Of a stretch of DNA of 64,000 nucleotides, positions 11,723-24,700 are shown piece by piece. The position numbers and the translations under genes are program-made. Position 1 is the first letter of the stretch; every line of letters begins with the position of its first letter. Source of the stretch: Phycomyces blakesleeanus NRRL 1555(-) (taxonomy: Eukaryota > Mucoromycota > Mucoromycetes > Mucorales > Phycomycetaceae); contig NW_017265134.1 of assembly GCF_001638985.1 (NCBI RefSeq), positions 2,261,732 to 2,325,731 of the forward strand. The letters run 5' to 3'. The notes under the pieces were generated by a model that saw only the letters and a list, made by a program, of their open reading frames with translations, made no database searches and was not told the DNA's origin.

Positions 11723-12136
11723 ATATATAAAAATTAAAATAAAATTAAATATATTAACAATTGAATGAATGAATGAATGAATGAATGAATGAATAATCAT
11801 CCTTTGCTTATCAAAATTAATTTTCTACCTCGTGTATTGGGCGGACAAATCAAACGTGTGAAGTTGACTGCGGCGCCCAGCTGCATGGACTAAACTTGGC
11901 CACTTTCTTAGCACCTGGCTAGATTTTGAATACCAGACGAACCAAACCAGCAAGAGGTTTATATTAAGGAGAACCGCAGCAAAAAAAAATACACAATCAA
12001 TTCTTGGCCAACTGATAAAACAGTATAAATACTCACCCTTGCCAGGTCTAAATGACTTTTTTTTTATTAATTCATTATCATTATCACCATTACTATCCCT
12101 ATCACTACAACCAGCATCGCATCATCCATCAATATC
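11304..12136. other. intergenic, divergent promoter region
   Basis: This region separates the minus-strand DBP5 gene from a plus-strand intronless gene, so it probably contains both promoters. A TATAAATA box lies at about 12024, roughly 110 bp before the plus-strand ATG. A (TA)n tract occupies about 11689-11714 and a GAAT tetranucleotide array about 11764-11792. The less AT-rich stretch 11830-11950 contains no recognisable tRNA. Confidence 0.6.
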
Positions 12137-12910
12137 ATGGAATTTCCTATTGCCTTTGCCGAATCCGTTCATAACAATGATCCAGAAGCCATAATTCCTG
12201 TTTTCCACCCTACAGAATTCCCTACCCTTGCTGCCTTGAATACCAAAACTGACTCCGGGTGGCACTTTATCCAAAAACAGGAAGCAGTTGACCCTGTTCC
12301 CAAAACCACCTTTACACACACTCTTACCTCTGTCACTGATGGTGAAAATGCCTGGGAACGCCTGGACTATTGTTCTGCCGCCAACCAAGGCCGTCCCCTT
12401 TATGCTTCCGTAGCCGACAAGGCCATCTCTCTCCCTGACCCCAAACCCTCGATTGTTGCACCAACCACCAAACCAACCAAATACAAATATCTGACGATTG
12501 TCATGGTCGATGATATGCTCGACATTGATCACGATCTTGGAGAGGAGCTCTGGGACATGTACAAGACTGGCCATAGCAAAGGCAGTGCCCGCCGTTTCTC
12601 TGGAAAGAAGCTCTTGTCATACAAGTTGGATAAGGAATTCACTGACAATGTGTTTGCTGTCGAGGCAGAAAGGATGTTGGGTATTGATATCAGCCACACC
12701 ATTCTTGGCAACCCCCAGCCTATCACTGATTACAAATCCGTAAGACGGTTACGACACCAAGTTCTTCGCCGTATTCAAAAGTGCAATCGTTATGTTCCAG
12801 TCAAGTCCCCTCGAGAAGTCTACAAGATGACCGGGTGCAATATGGAACTTAGTGTACCTTTATCATTGCCAACCAAATTATCACGGGCAATTCGATGTGA
12901 ATTGCTTTAG
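12137..12910 (+). CDS. unrecognised 257-residue protein, intronless
   Basis: An uninterrupted reading frame with stronger C/G third positions than its surroundings, preceded by a TATAAATA box about 110 bp upstream. The N-terminal half is acidic and proline-containing. The C-terminal half is mixed and basic, with SARRFSGKKLLSYKLDKEF and SVRRLRHQVLRRIQKCNRY. There is no signal peptide, membrane segment or zinc-binding pattern, and no known domain was recognised. It is one of only two intronless host genes here (the other is polyubiquitin), which is unusual beside neighbours with 3-11 exons. A lineage-specific protein is the best guess. Codon use, TATA box and length make a real gene likely. Confidence 0.7.
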   Translation: MEFPIAFAESVHNNDPEAIIPVFHPTEFPTLAALNTKTDSGWHFIQKQEAVDPVPKTTFTHTLTSVTDGENAWERLDYCSAANQGRPLYASVADKAISLPDPKPSIVAPTTKPTKYKYLTIVMVDDMLDIDHDLGEELWDMYKTGHSKGSARRFSGKKLLSYKLDKEFTDNVFAVEAERMLGIDISHTILGNPQPITDYKSVRRLRHQVLRRIQKCNRYVPVKSPREVYKMTGCNMELSVPLSLPTKLSRAIRCELL

Positions 12911-13658
12911 AACTAATAGTAATAATAATAATTTTATATTATTCTTAATGTGTATATTTGTTTGTTTTGTTTTTTTCCCTTCTTTCCCTTTTCTTTATAT
13001 CTTTATATGAAAAGAAGAAGAGCCTGGGCGTGTATAAATTAATAAAGAAACCTTTACAAAATATTTAAGATAAACCGATTGCCTTAACCCCATATGATGC
13101 AACCCTTTTCTTTTCTTTTCTTTTTTCTTATTTTACTTTGTCCCACTAATCTTTGTACGCCTTACACACATCGCGTGTTATCTGTGAGCACAAATCTTTT
13201 ATATTCTTTATTTTTTCTAAGCATCTTGTCTTCTAGTTCGTAAGAAGAACAAGGCTCGAGACTTGCAAGCACAAAGAGCATCCCAGGTTACTTTCATTTA
13301 AACTAATAAAGAAAAAGGGCATTTGGGTTCTGTATCTTTTATTTTACTTTACTTTATTTTAGAATGGCGGTGTTGATCGTGCCTCTCTTTGTCATGCTGT
13401 GGATAGATGTAATACAAAGTGCCATACTCCGCCTCTAAGCTTCCTCTTCTTCCTCTTCCTTCCTCACTAAGAAAAAAAAATTCCACTCCACACTAACAGG
13501 TTTGTCCAAGAATCTATCTATTTTCTATTTGTACTATAGACTTTTTAGTGAGTTACGGTTGGTTCAAAACAACCCTAGTCTAGTATATTTATCGCAGACC
13601 TATCCAATCTGCAAATTAGTTTCTATTCTTGGTGAGAGGGGGTCAATATACCCACTGC

Positions 13659-13666
13659 TATATAAG
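13659..13666 (+). promoter_or_regulatory. TATA-box candidates for polyubiquitin
   Basis: TATATAAG lies here and a second match, TATAAAAA, lies at 13795-13802. The second is about 80 bp before the ATG and below the heat-shock-like site, so it is the more likely one for the coding transcript. Confidence 0.4.
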
Positions 13667-13724
13667 GAGCTGATTACGTCAACAATACTAATGGACCACT
13701 CATCGTGAGTGACGCCGCAGCTCT

Positions 13725-13732
13725 TTCTAGAA
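13725..13732 (+). promoter_or_regulatory. heat-shock-element-like site upstream of polyubiquitin
   Basis: The sequence TTCTAGAA is a perfect tail-to-tail pair of nGAAn units, about 150 bp before the polyubiquitin ATG and about 65 bp before a TATAAAAA box at 13795. Polyubiquitin genes are classically heat- and stress-induced through Hsf1 sites. Only one clear pair is present, so functional occupancy is inferred. Confidence 0.5.
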
Positions 13733-13819
13733 TTTGTGATTTTTCATCAGAGACCAAAAAAAAAGAGAGAGAAAAAAAAATGAAAAATGAAAACTATAAA
13801 AACCAACCACCCCTTCTAA

Positions 13820-15484
<1,665 letters not shown>

Positions 15485-16010
15485 AAATAATAATATCATT
15501 ACTCCTCTCTCTCTTTCTCTCTCTCTCCCTTTTTGCTAAATATAGCTTTAATGCATTCATTGCGTTGTCTTTAATAAAAACCCCTTCATTCCGCAATGGA
15601 TTGGAGCAGTTCCATCAATAATAATAATAATAGTTGTCCAAAAGTCCTATTTGTTTTTAAGTGTCTTTTTTGTGTGAGTGTGGTTTTTATTATTATTATT
15701 TAAGAAAATGGGATTTTTTTATCGCAAAAAATAATAATAGAAAAAATGAAAGACAACAAAAAAAATAATAGAATCGTGGCAAAAAAAAAAGAAACTTGAT
15801 GATCACAAAGAAGTATGTAGTTTAAAAGTGAAAGAGAAAATAATAGAAAAAGAAAGAAATAAAGAAAAAAAAAGATTGATAGATTGATAGATTGATAGGT
15901 TAAGATTGGCGGCACAACACGGCACACACACACACGCACACGTACACGCACACACATACATACATCTCCCCGTTGGGATTTGGAGGAAGTATTTGTTATA
16001 GCATTTTTGT
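15485..16010. other. convergent 3' flanks of UBI4 and RNA14
   Basis: Short region between two converging stop codons. It contains a (CT)n run at about 15505-15530, AATAAA-like signals on the plus strand near 15570, AT-rich homopolymer runs, a GATTGATAGATTGATAG repeat and a (CA)n run near 15925-15960. No gene was seen. Confidence 0.6.
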
Positions 16011-18370
16011 TTAATAAGGTGGGTCATCACGGTGTCGCTTCACTTGTCTGGCTCTGAAGATATCGTTATCCGGTGGGCGGTTGGGACCCATGCCTTTGTG
16101 GGGCATATAATCATCTTCATGATCGTCGCGCGTTTTACGCTTCATATTACCCTTGCCACCCCGCATTGGCATACCACCACCCTAGAAGTAATAATAGTAA
16201 TAATAGCACCAACAACAAATAAACAAAGAAAATATTTTGTGATTTTGAGTCAAAATGAAGCGCGCATTTTTTTTAAAAAAAAATAAAAATAAATAAACTT
16301 ACCCTTGTCTTGAAACCTCCTCTACCTGCACGATTACCAGGTATTCCACGTATTGGTGGCATATCTCTACCAGCCATTTGCTGTTGCGAGTGCATAGGTG
16401 GTCCATTCATTATATTCTTGGGATGCGATTGAGGGTTCTGGTTGCGCCCAGGGGCAACCATGGTACCAGATGTATTCCCGGGTGCGGGTAGCTGGGCAGG
16501 AACAGGAACGATGATGTTCCGAAGAAGATCGGCCAATTCACCTGCTTGAATCGAGGGGCCTTTTTTTTAAAAGGAAGAGCAAATGATTAATATTTCTTTT
16601 TTTTTATTAGTCCTGATCCTCTCTTTTTTTCTTCTGTCCCTTTTGCTTTGGTTTTTCAATTGACTCTATTGTACTGTATTTGTTTTTATCTTACCATTGA
16701 ATGAATGTGCTGGTGGAAGACTGGAAACAAAATAAGCAATAGGGCCAGGTAAATCTGTAGACTGTGTCTTGTTCCATGTGACTGGAGGTGCGGGAGCTGC
16801 AGCAACAGGTGGGACATCGGGTGTGGGAGTAGAAACCTTGGGAACCGAGTCTGGAGCAACTACACGTGGAACAGTTACAGTGTTTGGTGCTACGTGGCGA
16901 GCAGAATCGGTCAGAGGCTTAAAGGGTTTCCACTGCTCAAAGTCAGGTCTAGGATATTTCTCTGGGTGAACGGGCTGCAAAAGAGGTTTCTTCCCGTGAT
17001 CTTTGTTACGGTGGGATCTTTCATGTCCAGTAGTTCCACTAACAGTTGCTTCTTGAATGACAGGCGATTGAGCAACATTCGGGCTCTTTTCCTTTCGAGC
17101 TTTTTTTTTTTGGTTTTTGAAAGAGATTGTCTATTAGACTATTATTCTTGTACACGATAGCCATATTTTTTTTTCTTATTCTGAGTTGAGTTGAATTGAA
17201 TTGAGTTAAATTACCTTCTCCACCAAGCTCAGAGTCAATATCTATGCCGATATCCAGATAACTGTAGCGAAATAAGGATGATTCAAGCACAGTAGCTACA
17301 GAACATAAGGTTTAATACTTTTGGGTAAATTCATGTCCCATCTCTATACTTACTGCCCTGTATTGCCTCATTTCGACGCTTCTCTACACCTTGGACACCT
17401 GCCAAATCTCCATATTTGTTTTCATAATCCAAGAATTTTGACCAGATTGGGCCTGCTTTTTCAGCTGGCATTGTAGACAAGGCTCTTTCAAACAAAGCAC
17501 GAGTATCTTGAATAAAGAGAAGGGAATGTTATGCATCATAGTAAATCAGCTGTTAGATTATTGTCATATCTAGCAAAGCAATAAAGAAAGAGAAATAAAA
17601 ACTTACTGTTGTCATCGTTCATCTCAATCAAAAAATCAAGGTATTCACACACAAAAGCAGGGTCATCAGCGAATAGCTTGTATCCCACAATTTCGAATAC
17701 CTTGCCTGCAATGGTGGCATCTTTGCTATTGTGGTACTCCATCAACGCTAGTTTGTAAATATCATACAGTTAGTTTGATGGGCATCTTTCTTATTCTGTA
17801 TCACATCATCTTTTTTTTTGGAGGGATACTTACCAGAAGCTACAAATAAATGGTATGTCAGGTTGGTAGTCTTGCGTGCTCTAGAGAACAATGATCTTGC
17901 ACTTTTGATGCCCTAGTTTCGCAAACCTTGGATAAGCATAAAGTACTTGTACATATACATAGTGTACAGTATTAAAAAAAAATACAAATAAAGAAACTTA
18001 CATCAGAACGTCTTGCAAAACGCATATACATGATCCAGACAAGTGAACAGCTTCTTGCAACGCCATCCACCTGCTCTTTCACACGCTCTTCGATTTCATC
18101 TTGTTCTTTTTTAATTTGCTTTTCTCTCTGTCTCAGTTGTTCTCTCAACTCTCCGTCGATATCATCAGACAAATTCATGCCGGACTTTTCCTCCTCAGCC
18201 TCTTGCTGCAACTTCTCGACGGATTTTTGAGCGGTTGATTTTAACTTTTCGATATCCTGATCCAATTGCTCAAGAAGAGAGTCAAATGCCTGTCGAGCCT
18301 CGTCAAATTGCTTTCTTGACTCGCACAACTCGGCATAGGCAAAGTGAATCAACAGACTAACAAGACAATT

Positions 18371-18401
<31 letters not shown>

Positions 18402-20809
18402 GTATGGTCGTATTTTGGAAGTCATATCAGAAAGGCTACTCGGGTGTGCATCTGTTTATTTTACATGTTACTTTACCTTGTTGGCAAGATCTCCATTCCT
18501 TGCTTTAATACGGTTAATGCCTTGTCAACCTTGCCAATTTCTTTGTAGTACATGGCATAATCAAACCACAGGACAGGGAAGAACCGCAACACAAGGAAGG
18601 CCTGTTGGTATGCGTATGCTACTCTTTCTACAACAGCTTCTTCGTCTTCCAAATGAAGTGGATTGCCTTTCTCCCATTGGATATACTCTCTCCATACCTC
18701 GAGCTAATCAAATATCAATTCTCAGTCAACCCACACACATGATAATGCATATATATATATGTATATATACTTTTATTCTTATTTATTTATTTATTCATTT
18801 ATTTACCTGTTGCAAGTCTTTATCTGTCCATTCTGTACGTCTGGGGATTATTGTACGTGACAATTGATCTGTAAAACCTCTCATCTCACGTAGTGCTGTG
18901 CGAGCTGTCATATAAGCTGACGATCTTTCACTCAAGAACTTCTTGGCCTGCAGTTTGAGATTGATAAAAAAAATCAACCAAGCAAACAAGCAAGAAGGAA
19001 AGAAGATAAAAGCAAATATGCATATTAGTACGACTTTGTTTCTTTCTTGTTATTTTTTTTAGTCAAATGTACTCGTTATGTACCGTCAATCTGTTCAATG
19101 TGTTTTCCCATTGATCGTATTCTTTCCAAAGATGCTCAACATTGTTCAATGGAATCGCCATTGCTTTTTGATAAGCACGGCGCATACTATCCATCTTTCG
19201 CTGTTCTTCCCATGTGTTGGTAGTCTATCATTTTTGACGGTCCATATTAACCTCTTGCTTTTTCTTTTTCTTTACTAACAAAATCTCGCTCCACATCCTT
19301 GTTTTTCATTTTTGAAATGTTTCTTTTCTTTTCTTTTCTATTTTTTTTTCTTTGGAGAAGATTTCCTTATTCTTATTCTTAGCTTTTCTTTTACCTTGTT
19401 AGAGGACAAAAAGAAGATATAATCAGCCCAAATGGGGCCCGCTTCCTTATCAATACCAACATTATTGAGTACGTATTCATAGGCTTTCTCAATAATCGTT
19501 CGTCCTTCTGGAGTTGCAGCAGCCCCATTTTCGCCCATATTGATACGGCGAATATAACCAAGGTAAAACTTCCAAAGGTCGATGGAAAGCACAGTCTTTA
19601 GGCAACGTCTGAAGAGACCCTCCACCTCATTAAAATTTGAATGTTTGAGTTCCATTTCCAAGTAAGCTAGCCATTGTCTTGGCTACAAGAACAAAAACCA
19701 GAGATGTGTGTGTGTTTTTTGTCAGCAGTCAGTGTAAAAAATAAAAATATGTTACTTCTTCCTCCAAAGACTTTGTTTCTTCTTTCATTTATCTTTCTTT
19801 CTTTCTCCCTTTCTCTACTATCTACTCTATCCATTTCTTTCCATATATAATTTCTCTATTTCTAACTCTAATTACATATCCCTTTCTCTTGTTCTCTCCA
19901 ATATCTCTTTCTCTCTTCTTCATCTCTTTTGCTCTTTTGGTAAAAAACACAGGAGAAGTTCATCTAGTGTTTCCCTTTTTCTTTCTTTTCCAATTGAGAG
20001 TGAGAGTTCAAAAGAGAGGGGGAGGAGGGAGGTCAAACATAGAAAGATTATCAGTATCAAAGCTTTCTCTTCAGAACGCAAACCAACCAGATCATCAAAA
20101 CGCTCATAGAAAAATAAAAATAAAAAAGAAAGGAAAAAAAAGGAATGTGAATAGTGAATATCAATACAAAAAAAAAGATAGAGCAATACAGAAATATAAG
20201 AGACCGACAGCATCTGCAAATAAAACCGCTTGAATTGGCTGCCTTCTTTTTGCAAGATGCGTTTATTACATACATACACACACATATATATATATATATG
20301 TATGTATAGATAGATATTTATACTTATGTGGACAGACCTTTTTTTGTTTTGTTTTGTGTACTTCCAAGAAGTTGAAATGTAGAGCTTGAAACGAGAAGTC
20401 CCGGATCCTTCTTCTTTTTTGATTCCCTGCTCTTTGGTCAAATGGCCTGTGCCGAGCCGAACCAAGAAGAAGAAAAAAGAAAAAGGAAAAGGAAAAGGGA
20501 AAAAAAGGGTGGAGTGGAGTGGAATGAAATGAAATGGGGAGGTATGATATAGGAATAATTGAAAAGAAGGAGAAGATGAAAGGTAGGAAAGTGTAAAGAA
20601 ATGTACTACAGAAGTACATCTTGTAAAAAATAATAATAATAAAGAAAAATTTACCTAGCCTTTTTTTTTCTTTTTCTTCTTCCAACAACAACGGCATAAA
20701 AAAACCCCTTCTTTCTCATGATTGCTATACAACCATCTCGTTGCTCTTCTTTGCCTTTAGATGAATCAAAGATATCATCAAGGTATAAAACAATATAAAA
20801 GAGACGGAG

Positions 20810-20848
<39 letters not shown>

Positions 20849-21717
20849 AAGAAGACCTCAAAAACACCAAATAAGAAAGACACACTTACCGAGGTGGGAA
20901 ACACAGCAAGAAACTTCTCATAAAATTTACGCATTTGTACCAAATCTCCTGTCTGTTGGATTTCTGTTTTTAACGCGTTCCATGCTTCAAGGTCATCTGG
21001 ATACTCTTTAACACGTTCTTCCAAGCGCTCTAATTTGTGATTCACTTTGATTATAGGCTCAAGTAATCGCACATGATTAGCATGATCTGCTTTTGCTTGA
21101 AGTGCTCCCGGAGGAATCTGCCATGAAGCAGGAGCACTAATAAATGAATCCTCAGGCTCTACCGAATGTGGTGCTGGGTGAGGAATAGATTCCTCTGATT
21201 TTCGTTGTTTTTGTGATTCAACGGCTGGCTTTTTCTCTTCTACTTTTTCTTCCATCTCCATAGCCATTGAGGTTTGTGGAGGTGTGTTGTATTCTTCAAC
21301 AGACAATTGCTCATCATCGTCTTTATCGTAATCAGCAGCATCAATATGTTCTTCTTCTCCCTCTTCTCCTCCTTCGTCGTATTCTTCTTCTTCCTCTTCT
21401 TCCTCGCCTTCTTCTTCTACTTTTTCTTCTACGTTTACGTCTACGTCTTCATTTTCTCCCTGTTGTTGCTCTTGCTGTTGTTGTTGTTCTGGTTGGATGA
21501 TTTGTTCTTTTACTGATTCTTCTGTAAATTGTGTGTTTGCGAATTGTACTCGCTGCTCTTCAGTAGATGTAGTTTCCATATGGGGATTTTCTTCTGTGGA
21601 GACGTGTACTTGTTCAACAGATTGTGAGCCTGGTTGTGGATTTTCTTCCATTATTGTGTCTTCATTTGTGTTGTCTCTGTTGTACAAGCTCGATGAAGTA
21701 GGTGTATCCGCGTCCAT
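16011..21717 (-). CDS. RNA14: RNA14/CstF77, HAT-repeat subunit of the mRNA cleavage factor
   Basis: The first exon (20891-21717) encodes an acidic, Gln/Glu-rich leader and then the first HAT repeat ([18 protein letters not shown]). After an intron of about 1.2 kb, further exons continue the HAT superhelix: [94 protein letters not shown] and [13 protein letters not shown]. This is the Suf/Rna14 repeat order. The C-terminal part is Pro-rich (WKPFKPLT, then [14 protein letters not shown], the region that binds Rna15/CstF64). It ends in a Gly/Arg-rich, basic tail with [12 protein letters not shown]. Rna14 dimerises and scaffolds cleavage factor IA in pre-mRNA 3'-end formation. A charged insert (coiled coil, [11 protein letters not shown]) interrupts one repeat region. 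The call is strong; individual exon borders are less so. Confidence 0.93.
19683..20890 (-). other. long first intron of RNA14 (about 1.2 kb)
   Basis: The donor TCG|GTAAGT at 20890 and the acceptor TTCTTGTAG near 19683 bracket about 1,200 nt, whereas most other introns in the window are below 200 nt. The intron holds (GA)n, (TA)n and (CA)n tracts and purine/pyrimidine-rich runs. Small reading frames on both strands inside it look like repeats rather than genes. Confidence 0.7.
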
Positions 21718-24700
21718 TATTGCCTTTCTATTTGCTCTTTTTTTTTCTTTCTTATTATTATTATTTATTTTTTACAAAAGTCAATGAAAGAAAGTTTTTT
21801 TTTTTTTTTGGTAGGCGAGGTGAGACTTGCTATAGTTTACACTGCGATTTTTTTTTCTTGATTTAAATAACCGCTAAAGATGACGTAGAGATCAAGTTTA
21901 TTTACCGTCCATTAAAATGTTTGCAAATTTAGAGACCTGAGTTTATGTCGAGGTTCAAAAAACTTATTTGCGTTTAAGCGAACTAAATATGTGCTTACTA
22001 CTTAGGAAATGGCAGACTTTATAACTCCGGGCTCGTAGATAGTATACGAGCGCGTATATTTTACACGATTACGGAGCTATAACGTATGCCAATAAAATTT
22101 TAGCTTCTAGTTAATTAAAATGATTTACAACGAATAATATTTACGGGATTTCAGACTATTTTTCTATATACTCCAATCAAATAATTTAAATATAGTAGAT
22201 GTTTACCTTTTTTAGTTATTCCTATTTATCTTATAATTAGTCCCATAAATGCATAATGTTATATATTGGAATTCTATAGTTTTTATTATTATTTATACCG
22301 AAAGAGACTTGAACTGCTTATAAGATTTCTCAGGATCTTTCTAGTCAGTGTTATGAGATATGATGTAAGCCGGATTCAGGAGGGGGATTTGTTACTGAAT
22401 GGTAAGCTATTAGATTTGAATAATTTTATATTGTCTTTAATCCTTATACTGGGTTGAAGAAGTTAGAAAAAGGTGTTTTGCATTGACTGCAAAAATACGG
22501 TGGCGTAAAAAATGGGATATATATATAAAAGAGAGAAAAATTGGTGCTTAATTAAAATTCAACTATGACACACTTTACCCGGAAAACTTGCAACAATTCA
22601 CTAAAATCGCTTTTTTTTTAATAACTAAGCCAAGACAATACCGCGTATATATATATGGGTGGTATTATTTTACTTTTATTTGGTAGCTAGATCAATGCAA
22701 AGCACTAAGCGACTGGCTTTACGTGCTTAAGAGTAGACGTGCTATACATTATGATTTTCTACAAGCTGTTTTTTGAAGGGATTTAAGAGCTGTTTTGAGG
22801 ATGAATTTCTTTCTTTTTCTTTTTCTCGTAAATCGATCGCTCCACTGCTACCCTTACTGAATAACAGAGAAGTAACAAGGTGTTATTGTGAGCTCATTTT
22901 CTGTCACATTAATACCTATATTTTCTACATGTTAATACACCTGCATCTTACTCTCAAAATGTCTTACCAGATCGCTATCTACAGGACTACAGAATTACAC
23001 ACTACTTACATAGTCAACATTTCCGCCGAGCAATCGATTCCTTGATCTATGTAAATTGATAAAAAAAAGAGAGAGAGAAAAGGAGAATCTTGCCTGGTAG
23101 CTAGCTGCATGAAGAATAGCAATCTAAGATCATATCACATCTTTCTAACTCCCAAAAGAATGTTTAAAGAAACAGTATCAACTTTGCCAACTTGAAGATA
23201 CCTTTACTAAATACATGATTCAGAAATGGCCTTCACGATAATATCGTCTATAACGTTGCTCACAAATACAAAATGTATCCTCCAATATTCTTTTAAGATC
23301 ATTTTCTAGTAGTGCTTCATCATACTAATATTTTTTTTATATTTAATAAAGAGCTAGGTGAATTGATTTGCGATTATTTTTTATGTTTCAATCATAATAT
23401 TTCACATTTCTTTGCCATTTTTGTCTTTTACTAAAACTGGCATTATTAATATTAACTATTACTACTACTATTATTGTTATTATAGTGTAACAACTAGGGT
23501 TAGGCACATCTGGCTTATCACTAAACTTTATATGAAAATAGATGCGTGAGAAGTATGACCAGAGAAATGAGTAAAAGTGGTGAGTTTCAGCAGTAGAATT
23601 GGTAGTATTGTGAAAAGAGAAGATGTTTGGGTAAGGCTTTCTAAATAGATAACGTAAAACCTCACATTTAACTTTGGCGTTTATAACTCTCGTGACATCT
23701 AGGTTAGCTTGGTGATGCTTTTAATAACTAAATGTACAAAAAGGAAATATTTCATACATGCCAAAAATAAAATAAAAAGATAGAGGCTGTATCTTGTCGT
23801 GGTTACAATAAAGAAAGAAAAGAGTATCTTATAACCAAACTTGAGCTCATAGATATTTATCTTTTGGATAAGATAATCATAATCATAATCATAATAATGC
23901 TATTGAGTAGGTACGGCAAGGTCACACTAATACAATTTAGACAATGAAACCATTTGGAGCTGACATGTACTGTTTAAGGTATTAAATTGGCAAGGAAGTC
24001 TGTCTGTCTGTCACAAACTATGTATGTATTTATTTATCTATCTATTTAAATGATCGTTTTACTTTAAAAGATATCCGGCAAAATGCTATAATATGGGAAT
24101 TTCTGTAAGTTTATCAAAGAAGTGTGAAAACAAAATCTCGTTTTGTTTTTCTGTTTCTGGCTGTCGCTATTGATACTACACAAACCAAAAAAATAAAATA
24201 AAAAAAAATTACCTTTTTGCTTTCTCTTGAAAACTTTCTTTTTTTTTTTCTTAATGCTCCAAGGCCGAAAGACTATCTCCCTACACGACTATTCTTTCTT
24301 TTTCTCTCTCTCTCTCTCTCTTTCTCCTTTAGCTGAACTGTTTTCTTGTTTCAGGTTAATGTATTTTTTTTTTATATTTAATTTTAAAAAGAAAATAAGA
24401 ATGTTTCGTTGGTAGAAAAATAGGTATATGGGGCTTATGTTTTTAAAACAAAAACAAAAAAAAAATTGTACTCGTATCAAGACATAAATTATAATTATAA
24501 TTTTATTTTCGTAACACTAAGAATCGAATAAATAAATAAATGCATGATTTTTTTTATGGTTTTTGGTGCTTCAAATAAGAAGAATGTAATAGAATAAAAG
24601 AGTTAAAGATCATTAGATTTCTTAGATACAAATAAGCCGTGGAAGCAGGGCCAGATTCGAGCCTGTAAAGCATAAAAAGAAAAAAGAAAATAGCTCTTGA

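Noticed and set aside
19889..20697. Small frames within the first intron of RNA14
   Set aside because: Low-complexity composition and position between good splice sites argue against a nested gene.
24600..24690. Possible tRNA (GATTCGAGCC resembles a B-box)
   Set aside because: No A-box at the right distance and no cloverleaf could be drawn.
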